From contig DBXY01000018.1 in NCBI GenBank assembly GCA_002309765.1, positions 1 to 6,511 on the forward strand: 6,511 nucleotides of DNA, written 5' to 3'. Numbering within the stretch: position 1 is the stretch's first letter; each line of letters begins with the position of its first letter. Below the pieces are notes generated by a model. It made no database searches. It worked only from the letters and a program-made list of their open reading frames with translations, and had not been told where the DNA came from. Shown here piece after piece: positions 1 through 6,511 of the stretch. A program made the position numbers and the translations under genes. Origin of the DNA: Verrucomicrobia bacterium UBA1200. Its GTDB lineage: Bacteria > Verrucomicrobiota > Kiritimatiellia > RFP12 > UBA1067.

Positions 1-369
1 AACAACGGCATGTCGCTGGGGTACGGAAATTTCCAGGGGAACGCTTCCCACAAGTACACGGCCGGAACGCGTTACCTTGTACAGAGCGATCTGCGCGCCG
101 GCAGCCAGACCGTCACCGTCAACGGCGAGACGGTCTATACCGGAACGTCCTCCGCATCCATCGACACCGGTAGAAACCTCTACCTTTTCGCCAACAATGT
201 CGCGGGAAGCGTGAAGAACCAAAGTTACGTCCAGCTCTACGGATTAAAAATCTGGCAACAGGACGGAACCGGCGCGGAACAACTGGTGCGCGATCTGCGC
301 CCCTGCATGAAGAACGGCGAGATTGCGCTCTATGACGCGGTAGAGGAACGGATCCTCTATCCCGAAACG
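1..369 (+). repeat. LamG-like repeat unit A (N-terminally cut)
   Basis: Only the second half of the unit is in the window. It contains GSQTVTVNGETV, then IDTGRNLYLFANNV, LKIWQQDG, LVRDLRPCMKNGE and LYDAVEERILYPE. It aligns by eye with the matching halves of the next two units. A short insertion (QDGTGAEQ) sits between the LKIW and LVRD blocks where the others have only a few residues. A proline-rich linker (RRPPIPGKP) follows, before unit B. Confidence 0.7.
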
Positions 370-1812
370 AAACAGCTGGAGACCAGACGTCCGCCAATCC
401 CCGGCAAGCCGGACTACTTTGTGGAATACATTCAGGCCAATGCCGACAATCAGATCGACACCGGAATCCGCGCCCGTTCGGGGACCCGCGCGCAGGGTGA
501 GTTCCTGTGGACGACCCTGCGGTCAAGCGCCGAAGAATACGATGTCTACAAGGAGACGGATGGATACCGGGAACGAACGTTCCTCGGCGCGGTCGGGCCA
601 AACGCCGACGCCACCCGTTTCTACATGGTCCATGAGAACAACAAGAATCTCTGGTCTGGCTATGGCAGCCAACGGGTCTACGCCTCAACCAACGTAACCA
701 CGATGGTCGAGGTCGAGACGACAAACGAAGACGGATCCGTCACGACCAATATGGTAGAACAGGTTACCGCAAAGAACATCACGATGGCGGCAAACACCCG
801 TTATTCCTTCGATGTCAATTACGAGGTGGGATCGCAGACGATCGACTTCAACGGGATCCGCGTTTTGGATAAAGACAGCACCTCATCCATCGATGCCGGA
901 TGTAACCTCGGCCTCTTCGCCCGCTGTACCACGTGGGGGCATGCGTACTACCCCGTCCACGCGCGATGCTACAACCTGAAGCTCTGGCAGGACGGCTTGC
1001 TGGTGCGCGATTTCAAGCCATGCGTCAAAGACGGACTGGTGATGCTCTATGACGCCGTTTCGGATATGATCTTCCAGCCGACGCGTAACATTGAGGCGAA
1101 TTCCGCCTCAATCGGCAAGATACTTCCTTTGAGCGGCGAAGAAAGGCCCGTCTCTTTCGTGGAGTATGTGGAGACCGACGGGACGCAATACATCGACACC
1201 GGCGTGATCGGGCGTTCTGGCACAACGGCGGAGTTCGAAATGCAATGGATGCCAGCTTCGGCTGGTTCGGATGACGAGTTCCTCGGAGCTCGCCCCAACA
1301 CATCGACGGACAACCGTTACTATATGTGGCACTATGCCAAAAACTCCGTCTCGTTCGGATACGGGGTGTTCAAATATCTGAAGAACGGCGATCCGACCGC
1401 GACGCTGAACGGCGGGGAAAGCCCGAAGATCCCCGCGCAGATCGAGCATACCTATCATGTGTCTTGCACCCTCTCGGCGGGGGAACAGGTGATGGAGGTT
1501 GACGGCCAGACGGTTTTGGACCGGACCGACCCGCTGAATCTCAACACGGGCATAAATCTCTATCTTTTTGCCGCTAACGTCAACGGAAAGGCGACTTACG
1601 CCAGCAAAACGCGCCTCTATTGGCTAAAGATCTGGCAAGACGGTAAACTCGTGCGGCACTATCGTCCCGTGCGGCTGAACAACAATCTGATCACACTCTG
1701 GGACATGACAAACAACGAAGGTGTCCCGCCAACCGTCGGATTGTTCAACGCTTCCGGACCGGACACGGGGAAATTCATCCTCATCAAAGGAACCATCCTA
1801 ATTTTGCAGTAA
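1..1812 (+). CDS. LamG-like tandem-repeat surface/secreted protein, 5' partial
   Basis: The frame is open from the first base, and the residues before the first ATG (position 10) already fit the repeat pattern: 'NNGMSLGYGNF' resembles 'KNSVSFGYGVF' in the last repeat. The true start therefore lies upstream. The 603 visible codons form three related units. Conserved blocks are FVEY(I/V), Q-x-IDTG, a FLGA block, GSQT-x-x-x-NG, IDTG-x-NLYLFA, LK(I/L)WQ-x-G and LVRD-x-x-PC-x-(K)-x-G followed by LYDAV. This pattern of short beta strands is typical of LamG/concanavalin-like sandwich repeats, common in large exported proteins of PVC and gut bacteria; such domains often bind glycans or mediate adhesion. 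No catalytic motif, sorting signal, PEP-CTERM or beta-barrel domain is visible. The protein ends abruptly with a short hydrophobic tail (FILIKGTILILQ). Binding or adhesion is inference; the family call rests on pattern only. Confidence 0.8.
   Translation, partial: NNGMSLGYGNFQGNASHKYTAGTRYLVQSDLRAGSQTVTVNGETVYTGTSSASIDTGRNLYLFANNVAGSVKNQSYVQLYGLKIWQQDGTGAEQLVRDLRPCMKNGEIALYDAVEERILYPETKQLETRRPPIPGKPDYFVEYIQANADNQIDTGIRARSGTRAQGEFLWTTLRSSAEEYDVYKETDGYRERTFLGAVGPNADATRFYMVHENNKNLWSGYGSQRVYASTNVTTMVEVETTNEDGSVTTNMVEQVTAKNITMAANTRYSFDVNYEVGSQTIDFNGIRVLDKDSTSSIDAGCNLGLFARCTTWGHAYYPVHARCYNLKLWQDGLLVRDFKPCVKDGLVMLYDAVSDMIFQPTRNIEANSASIGKILPLSGEERPVSFVEYVETDGTQYIDTGVIGRSGTTAEFEMQWMPASAGSDDEFLGARPNTSTDNRYYMWHYAKNSVSFGYGVFKYLKNGDPTATLNGGESPKIPAQIEHTYHVSCTLSAGEQVMEVDGQTVLDRTDPLNLNTGINLYLFAANVNGKATYASKTRLYWLKIWQDGKLVRHYRPVRLNNNLITLWDMTNNEGVPPTVGLFNASGPDTGKFILIKGTILILQ
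418..1086 (+). repeat. LamG-like repeat unit B (complete, with insertion)
   Basis: This is the longest unit, about 223 residues. It opens with FVEYIQANADNQIDTGIRARSGT, split here by its landmarks: FVEY start, QIDTG, RSGT. It continues through FLGAVGPNAD, YMVHENNKN, GSQTIDFNG, IDAGCNLGLFA, LKLWQDG and LVRDFKPCVKDG to LYDAVSDMIFQP. Compared with unit C it carries extra residues around nucleotides 535-580 (EEYDVYKETDGYRER) and 685-770 (a Thr/Val/Glu-rich segment). Confidence 0.7.
1156..1746 (+). repeat. LamG-like repeat unit C (complete, C-terminal)
   Basis: About 197 residues. Landmarks in order are FVEYVETDGTQYIDTGV, RSGTTAEFEMQW, DDEFLGARPN, YYMWHYAKN, GEQVMEVDGQTVLD, LNTGINLYLFAANV, LKIWQDGKLVRHYRP and LITLWDMTNNEGVPP. 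The final LYDA block has drifted to LWDM, and the PC-x-K cysteine of units A and B is absent (RPVRLNN). It ends near the C terminus of the protein, with a GLFNASGPDTGKF motif typical of how the last repeat of such proteins closes. Confidence 0.7.
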
Positions 1813-1881
1813 AGGGAGATGTGCTTGAGCATTGAATCTTACATTCGCAGATGAGACTTCAGGCAAAAGAAAGGGCATGAA
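1813..1881. other. Intergenic gap, no clear promoter or terminator
   Basis: Sixty-nine bases separate the repeat protein from the phosphoesterase. I see no stable GC-rich hairpin followed by a T run, and no convincing -35/-10 pair. Only very short inverted repeats occur (GAAT-n5-ATTC near 1832-1844). Read-through from the upstream gene is therefore possible. The gap holds no ORF beyond a two-codon ATG-AAA-TGA at 1877-1885, which overlaps the start of the next gene. Confidence 0.4.
1870..1875 (+). promoter_or_regulatory. Ribosome binding site of the phosphoesterase gene
   Basis: The purine run AAAGGG lies six bases before the ATG at 1882 and nine before the ATG at 1885. It is about fifteen bases from the third candidate ATG at 1891. 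The spacing favours 1882 or 1885 as the start over 1891, although 1891 would give the more usual-looking Tat leader (MKRRHFLGG). Confidence 0.5.
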
Positions 1882-3615
1882 ATGATGGTGATGAAACGGC
1901 GACACTTCTTGGGCGGAATGTTGGCAACGGGGATACTTCCCGCGTTTGGCGCTCCTGAAAGCGAACGCATCGCCCGAATCGGGATGATGACCGACACCCA
2001 TATTGGTAAGACGCTTGAAAGTTGTTCGCGGGTAAAAGCGGCATTGGAACTCTTCAAATCCAAAGGCGTGGAGATGGTGATCAATTGCGGCGACCTTGCG
2101 GACCGCCACTATCCCGATGGTTACCGCTTCTACCGCCAAACCGTCAACACCGTCTATCCTGACGCGGCCACCCGCCCCAAAGAGGTCTATGTTTATGCTT
2201 GGCATGATACCGCAGATTACGATGCCGTAAAACGCGACGGTCCTCCCGGTTTTCTCGGCGCGTTTGAGAATATGCGCAAACTCCTTGAAGCGCCCAACCC
2301 GCACACCTGCGACTTTGTTTGGAAGGGTTTGCCGTTTCTGGTTTTTCCGCAATTCACCGGACACGCGGGTTTCCTTTCGTGGGCCGACTACGAAAAGGCG
2401 ATCGAACGGACTTGCGCGGCCAATCCGGGCAAACCGGTTTTCGTATGCGACCATGTGCCGCCGGCCGACACCATTTTCCATAGCCGGGAATGGGGTTGCG
2501 AGGAGTGCCGCCGCATCCTGAACCGATTCCCGCAAGTGGTCTCGATTTCGGGCCACGTCCACGGCTCGCTCGCTTGCGAACGGCTGATTTGGCAAGGCCA
2601 GTTTACCGCAATCAACCTGGGCTGTCTCCAGACGTGGGGAGGCTTCGCTCCCGGATCCACCCCGCCCCGGCAGGCCAAACCCAACTTCGGCGTGTCGGTT
2701 ATGGATGTCTATCCGGATCGCCTTCTCATCCGCAGGTACGACGTTCGTGACGGGTCGGAATACTCTCCCGACGCGCCATGGCTGATCCCGCTGCCGTTCG
2801 TGGCCGCGCAAGCGCCATACGTTCCCGCGACAGCAGCCAAACGCTGCCGACAACCGGTTTTCGCTCCCGATACTACAGTCAAGGTCACCCCCGTAGGATC
2901 TCCGATCACTGGATACGAAATCGCCTTCCGCGAAGCGGGCGCTTTCATGTACCGGCTCCGTTGCGAGCGTAAAACGGCAAATGGCAATTGGGAACCATAT
3001 TCCAGGGACGATATCTTCGGGGAGTTCTGGAAGGCCCCCAAAGATCGGGCCGGTGAATCGCGTTATGTGTTGAGCGCCGGTTTCTTTAATGCTGGCGAAA
3101 CCTACCGCATTTCCGTTTCTCCGCTTGATTTCTTCTATCGGGAATCTCCGGCAGTCACCGGAACCTTCACCGCAACGCATCCGCCAGCGAAATCGCTATG
3201 GTCATGCGCCGATCCCATGGCAACGCTGCGATTCACCGAATACGGCAAGGCGGTTGAACGCGGAACGGACGGTTATTTCACCCCGCCGAGCGGACAAGGA
3301 ACGCTTAATCTTCCTGACGGCATCTTCGCCAATTTGGAACGCGGAAAACGACACCACTTTACTTTCGATCTCGATGGAATCCAGCCGGACGGTGAGTGGT
3401 GCGCATGGCGCGTCACCCTGCGGGGACGCACAGGAAACCGCGTTACGCTGGCGGACGTGCAAACCTCGCCGGGAAAACCTGGAACGCTTCGATACGTGAT
3501 GGATTTCAACACGCCAACGAACGGAGACATGCCGCAAACTTGCGATCTGCTCTTCAACCGCCGCAGCCCGAACTCGAAGCTACGCGTAACGCGGCTTGAG
3601 CTGTCGCGGGCATAA
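1882..3615 (+). CDS. Tat-exported calcineurin-like metallophosphoesterase
   Basis: A 577-residue protein. The N terminus has a twin-arginine leader (KRRHFLGG at residues 5-12, then a hydrophobic stretch and AFGA near 21-24), so export in folded form is likely. The metallophosphoesterase motifs follow in order: D-x-H (D38, H40 in TDTHIG), GD-x-x-D (D71 in NCGDLAD), a degenerate GNHD/E motif reading AWHD (residues 106-109), a lone His (H191 in CDHVPP) and GH-x-H-G (H225, H227). This family uses two metal ions to hydrolyse phosphomono- or diesters; the substrate here is unknown. Residues from about 300 to 577 form a beta-rich extension: a fibronectin-like segment near 325-425 (ending YRISVSPLDFFYRES) and a second sandwich-like segment near 435-577, which could bind substrate or cell surface. 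The start at 1882 is chosen from the ribosome binding site. The Asn to Trp change at W107 removes an expected metal ligand, so activity may differ. The family assignment is firm; the function is not. Confidence 0.88.
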   Translation: MMVMKRRHFLGGMLATGILPAFGAPESERIARIGMMTDTHIGKTLESCSRVKAALELFKSKGVEMVINCGDLADRHYPDGYRFYRQTVNTVYPDAATRPKEVYVYAWHDTADYDAVKRDGPPGFLGAFENMRKLLEAPNPHTCDFVWKGLPFLVFPQFTGHAGFLSWADYEKAIERTCAANPGKPVFVCDHVPPADTIFHSREWGCEECRRILNRFPQVVSISGHVHGSLACERLIWQGQFTAINLGCLQTWGGFAPGSTPPRQAKPNFGVSVMDVYPDRLLIRRYDVRDGSEYSPDAPWLIPLPFVAAQAPYVPATAAKRCRQPVFAPDTTVKVTPVGSPITGYEIAFREAGAFMYRLRCERKTANGNWEPYSRDDIFGEFWKAPKDRAGESRYVLSAGFFNAGETYRISVSPLDFFYRESPAVTGTFTATHPPAKSLWSCADPMATLRFTEYGKAVERGTDGYFTPPSGQGTLNLPDGIFANLERGKRHHFTFDLDGIQPDGEWCAWRVTLRGRTGNRVTLADVQTSPGKPGTLRYVMDFNTPTNGDMPQTCDLLFNRRSPNSKLRVTRLELSRA

Positions 3616-3641
3616 GACGCAATCTCCCCTACCCTAAGCGA
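3616..3641. other. Convergent gene junction without visible terminator
   Basis: Only 26 bases lie between the stop codons of the + strand phosphoesterase and the - strand glycosidase. I see no inverted repeat here that would form a terminator hairpin for either direction. Transcripts from both sides may overlap, or terminators may lie inside the coding ends. Confidence 0.5.
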
Positions 3642-5447
3642 TTATTGTTCCGTTACCACCAGCGCCCAGTCCAACTCATCCGGCTTGGATGGCAAAACAA
3701 GATTACCGTTTTTGTCTGACAACGCAACGGCGGCTTCTTTCCATTCGCCGGTTCGGGTGTTGAACCAACGTATCGTGTGGGAATGCTCAGGAGTAAGGGC
3801 GTGGATTGTTCCGGTAAGCAAGCTTTTGCCGAAAAAGTAGAAAATGTCGCGGTTCGGTTCCTTCAGCGAGGCAAATGCATAAGCGACGCCTGGTGCCGGT
3901 GCGCGAGCAGTACCGCTATGGGGGGTAAAGCGTTTTTCATCGCCAAAACCGGGTTTGAGATTCCACCATTCAAACGAGGTAAAAAAGCTCTTCAAGTGCG
4001 CCATTTGAAGCGCGCTGGGAAATTCTACGGCTTGGCTCCACGGCACTAGTTTATCCGCTTTGGTGATGGTTTCAACCCCGTCGTGGCTGTCATGGTTCAC
4101 ATCATACGTACTCTGGTAGAGCCAAATGTCAATCGCGCCGTAACCGTATCCAAAGAGCCCGTTGAGAAACGAGATATATCCTTGGGCGCGGGCGCCAAAG
4201 TCTTTGGTCCAAAGATAGCAGTAGCGTCCTTCGTAGTTGACGGCAGGACGCGGATCGGCCCAGTAGTCGCGTGGTACGGCATAGGAGCCGGAAGAAGTTA
4301 GCGATGGCGACCATTGGACTCCCCACCAGTTGTGTCCGGTCCGTTCGGCAACCGCTGGGTCGGCAAAAGCGGAACGCCCGCCAAAACGGTCGGCATTTTT
4401 CTGGTCTGAAGTCCCCGCCCCGGTTACCGTGGTATGGGAGGTGTTTTCCTGATGCGCCGTCAGCGGATGGCGGTAGGCGTCGGCCCGATGAATGCATTCA
4501 GCAACCTTAACCCAAGGGTTGTTCGTGGCGCAGTAAAAATTCGCCCCGCCGTGCCGGTCATAATAAAAATCGTTGTCCGCCTCTTGCGCCAGAGTCCACA
4601 TCACCGGGTACGCGCCAAAACGGGCAACCCAATAACGGGAAATCCGGTCGATGGCGGATGCGTCGGCGGCAAGCTTGGGGTTCATCTGCGAGACAAAGAA
4701 AAATTCGGCGTTCGCATGAACGAATCCTTGGTCTGCAATATACCGGTAATATCGGTCGGCGAGTTGTAATCCGGGAATGTCGGTGGCATCAACCTTGCCG
4801 TCAGCGAGATTGAATTTCGCGCCAATCGGCTCCGTCTGATAGACGGTAAACCCTTGTTCAGCACGACGGTTGACAATGTACTTGAAATGAGAAACCGCTA
4901 AAGTTTCTCCAACGTGCGGACCAGGTCCGTCAATTTCCTCTTTGTAAAGCCCCCAATGCGTGTCGCCAAGATAAAAGAATGGCGTACCGTCGGCATATAC
5001 AAAGTGCTTCTTACCCGGCACAGTTTTAACAAACCCGCGCCGGAATATTTCCAGCTTACCTGAATATGGTGCGATGCGTAAATAACCGGTCCGACCGTCC
5101 AAAGCCCGGTCCCCGACGCATCTGGTGGTCCATTTCCAACGCCCCGGTTTGGTCGGGGCAAAACGCACCCGGAATGTTTTTCCCCCGTCCCAAAAGCCCG
5201 GACGCGAAATCTCTTCCCCGGATTTATGCTTAAACACGGCATCAAATGTCACCGCGTCCGCACCGGATTGGTCATAGTCCTGACTAGCCTCAAACACCAC
5301 CTCCACAGGCAACCATGTTTCCCCGTGTACCGGTCTGAAGGTGAATGTGCCTACAATTAATAACAGCATTAACAAAAAGCCAATTATTATGGATATTTTC
5401 ATACCCGTAATAGGCGTTTTTGTGAATGATTTCCGCGCCAGTCCCAT
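3642..5447 (-). CDS. DUF5060-DUF4038 glycoside hydrolase (apiosidase/GH140-like)
   Basis: A 601-residue protein. Residues 17-38 are hydrophobic (a signal peptide or anchor), with no lipobox cysteine. Residues about 44-125 match the DUF5060 beta-sandwich style (FRVRFAPTKPGRWKW is its hallmark). Residues about 133-490 resemble a DUF4038 TIM barrel, opening with the typical 'ADGTPFFYLGDTHWGLY' block. Residues about 518-600 resemble the small C-terminal 'collagen-binding' domain (IRWFNTRTGEW). The family includes GH140 apiosidases that trim pectin side chains, and many members of unknown specificity. Candidate catalytic acids by position are E289 (in WTLAQEAD) and E406 (in NYEGRYCYLW). The start is uncertain: 5447 places it 6 bases after the upstream stop, while an ATG at 5402 (residue 16) gives a more ordinary signal peptide; neither has a strong ribosome binding site. 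It probably acts outside the cytoplasm, alongside the esterase encoded just upstream. Substrate is inferred only broadly. Confidence 0.85.
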   Translation of the reverse strand: MGLARKSFTKTPITGMKISIIIGFLLMLLLIVGTFTFRPVHGETWLPVEVVFEASQDYDQSGADAVTFDAVFKHKSGEEISRPGFWDGGKTFRVRFAPTKPGRWKWTTRCVGDRALDGRTGYLRIAPYSGKLEIFRRGFVKTVPGKKHFVYADGTPFFYLGDTHWGLYKEEIDGPGPHVGETLAVSHFKYIVNRRAEQGFTVYQTEPIGAKFNLADGKVDATDIPGLQLADRYYRYIADQGFVHANAEFFFVSQMNPKLAADASAIDRISRYWVARFGAYPVMWTLAQEADNDFYYDRHGGANFYCATNNPWVKVAECIHRADAYRHPLTAHQENTSHTTVTGAGTSDQKNADRFGGRSAFADPAVAERTGHNWWGVQWSPSLTSSGSYAVPRDYWADPRPAVNYEGRYCYLWTKDFGARAQGYISFLNGLFGYGYGAIDIWLYQSTYDVNHDSHDGVETITKADKLVPWSQAVEFPSALQMAHLKSFFTSFEWWNLKPGFGDEKRFTPHSGTARAPAPGVAYAFASLKEPNRDIFYFFGKSLLTGTIHALTPEHSHTIRWFNTRTGEWKEAAVALSDKNGNLVLPSKPDELDWALVVTEQ

Positions 5448-5453
5448 TCCAAG

Positions 5454-6511
5454 CTATTTATCCAAAGAAATACTGTCGCCTTTCCCGTTTTCCGGGATCG
5501 TAAAATCGACTGTCACACCTTTCTTTTGACGCGAAAGGAAATCCAAACCGGCCGGGTAATTGCCGTTATGTCCTCCTTCAAACAACGTGAAACGGACATT
5601 TCCCGATGTGCGTCGGAGGTGTATCCGGTTCTTCGTCGTATAAAAAGGATCCGGTGTACCGCGGTACGCCAAACCTTCCGGCACCTTCTGATCGTTCTCG
5701 ATGCTAGCGATGTCATCCTCGCTTACCCGGTCTTTTTCTTCCGCCAGCGCGTTAAAAGCGCGGATCGCGTGGCCGACCGGCACCGAACCTTTCCAGCCGT
5801 CGTGAATGCCCGTGGCAATGTAAACTGGCACCCCTGCGGCCTTTGCGGCCGCGAGGTGGGACAACGGAGAACGGTGCGAATATTCATTAGGACGTTCGGA
5901 AGGCAAACCGCCGCAAGCGCTCTCCATCATTTTGGCGTAACGCTGCGAACGTCCCGGATGTTTCAGCATCGAATCAGCATGCCAGCGCGACAAATCGGAA
6001 ATCGGGCAAAACGCGACGCATCCGGCCCAAATCTCCGGATGCCGTCCGGCCATCAACAACGTCATGTGCCCGCCACCAGAACCGCCGACAATGTAAATCC
6101 GGCGATCATCGATTTTGGTTTTGGATTTGGCGTATTCCACGGCATCGACGATATCCTGAACCGCGGCGTCACTGCCACAAGCTTCAGGATGATCGTTTGC
6201 GCCGCGGAAATCCGGGCCCACCATCGCCCAACCATGCTCACGCGCATACGCTAAAGCGGGTTTGTAATTAGCGGTGTTCTTCCAAGTGCAGCTCCAAGTG
6301 TGCAAACCCACAATCAGCGGCACCGGTTCCTGCGTGTCTGGAGCCCAAAAATAGCACGGTTGCAGCGAACCGTCGAATGACGACTTAACCTTCACCAGTT
6401 TAGCGTCAATACCGGACACGGTTTCGCCAGCAACCGCTATCCCGGGACGTCCCGCCGATTCGGGATGTCCGGTTCCATCCGCCGCCGCCAGACTTACCGT
6501 CACGGCGGCCT
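5454..6511 (-). CDS. Secreted alpha/beta hydrolase (prolyl-oligopeptidase/esterase type), 5' partial
   Basis: The frame is open to the right edge. A GTG at 6501-6503 could serve as a start, but it falls inside what reads as the end of a signal peptide (AAVTVSLAAADG), so the real start lies beyond the window. Numbering from that GTG gives 349 residues. The alpha/beta-hydrolase core shows a GLHTW oxyanion-loop region (67-70), DFRG (98-101), the nucleophile elbow G-G-S-G-G with S142, an aspartate in GIHDGW (D235) and a histidine in EGGHNG (H312). This makes a complete Ser-Asp-His triad in the right order and spacing. Such secreted S9-like hydrolases next to glycosidases are often carbohydrate esterases (acetyl or feruloyl) rather than peptidases; that is inference. 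Its stop lies 6 bases before the glycosidase start, which supports an operon with this gene first. The short tail after H312 (to residue 349) is ordinary. Confidence 0.85.
   Translation of the reverse strand, partial: AAVTVSLAAADGTGHPESAGRPGIAVAGETVSGIDAKLVKVKSSFDGSLQPCYFWAPDTQEPVPLIVGLHTWSCTWKNTANYKPALAYAREHGWAMVGPDFRGANDHPEACGSDAAVQDIVDAVEYAKSKTKIDDRRIYIVGGSGGGHMTLLMAGRHPEIWAGCVAFCPISDLSRWHADSMLKHPGRSQRYAKMMESACGGLPSERPNEYSHRSPLSHLAAAKAAGVPVYIATGIHDGWKGSVPVGHAIRAFNALAEEKDRVSEDDIASIENDQKVPEGLAYRGTPDPFYTTKNRIHLRRTSGNVRFTLFEGGHNGNYPAGLDFLSRQKKGVTVDFTIPENGKGDSISLDK

Noticed and set aside
1821..1860. Possible -35-like TTGAGC in the first intergenic gap
   Set aside because: No acceptable -10 box lies at the right spacing (CAGATG at 17 bases), so I do not call a promoter.
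1877..1885. Two-codon ORF (ATG AAA TGA) overlapping the phosphoesterase start
   Set aside because: It could be a minimal upstream ORF, but such short words arise by chance and nothing else supports control by it.
1798..3180. A 460-codon open frame on the - strand opposite the phosphoesterase gene
   Set aside because: It lies entirely antisense to a gene with clear family motifs. Its translation is low in structure, rich in Arg/Gly/Pro/His, and matches nothing I recognise. Long antisense frames are common opposite GC-rich codons, so I treat it as a shadow.
5526..6254. A 242-codon open frame on the + strand opposite the alpha/beta hydrolase
   Set aside because: It is antisense to a gene with an intact catalytic triad. 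Its translation is Arg-rich with no domain pattern or ribosome binding site.
6501..6503. GTG as the true start of the alpha/beta hydrolase
   Set aside because: Translation upstream of it stays open to the edge and, together with what follows, reads as the end of a signal peptide. A start here would leave a secreted-type enzyme with only a remnant leader.

Overview
The window holds four protein genes with almost no spacing between them. Two are on the + strand and two on the - strand, and the pairs converge near position 3616-3641. I see no RNA genes, CRISPR arrays, insertion sequences or origins. No gene-free stretch exceeds about 70 bases.

The composition (moderately GC-rich, rather variable codon use) and content (tandem 'FVEY...IDTG...LYDA' repeat proteins, a Tat-exported phosphoesterase, a DUF4038-type glycosidase and a secreted alpha/beta hydrolase) suggest a Gram-negative, polysaccharide-degrading bacterium. 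It is most likely in the PVC group (Kiritimatiellota, Lentisphaerota or Verrucomicrobiota), perhaps from a gut or an anoxic habitat. This placement is inference from gene style; the window has no phylogenetic marker.

Layout. (1) Positions 1-1812, + strand: the C-terminal part of a large, probably surface or secreted protein made of at least three LamG-like beta-sandwich repeats. Its reading frame runs off the left edge. (2) Positions 1882-3615, + strand: a Tat-signal calcineurin-like metallophosphoesterase with a long C-terminal beta-rich extension. Its usual GNHD/E metal motif reads AWHD. (3) Positions 3642-5447, - strand: a membrane-anchored or secreted DUF5060-DUF4038 glycoside hydrolase related to apiosidases, with a collagen-binding-like C-terminal domain. 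(4) Positions 5454-6511, - strand: a secreted alpha/beta hydrolase of the prolyl-oligopeptidase/esterase type, whose signal peptide is cut by the right edge.

Genes 4 and 3 are transcribed in that order with about 6 bases between them. They look like a small operon for a secreted esterase plus glycosidase, possibly removing acyl groups and then sugar side chains from a plant or algal glycan. Genes 1 and 2 could be co-transcribed (69-base gap), but a functional link is not evident. I did not find a clearly new system. The most unusual points are the altered metal motif of the phosphoesterase and the uneven architecture of the repeat protein.
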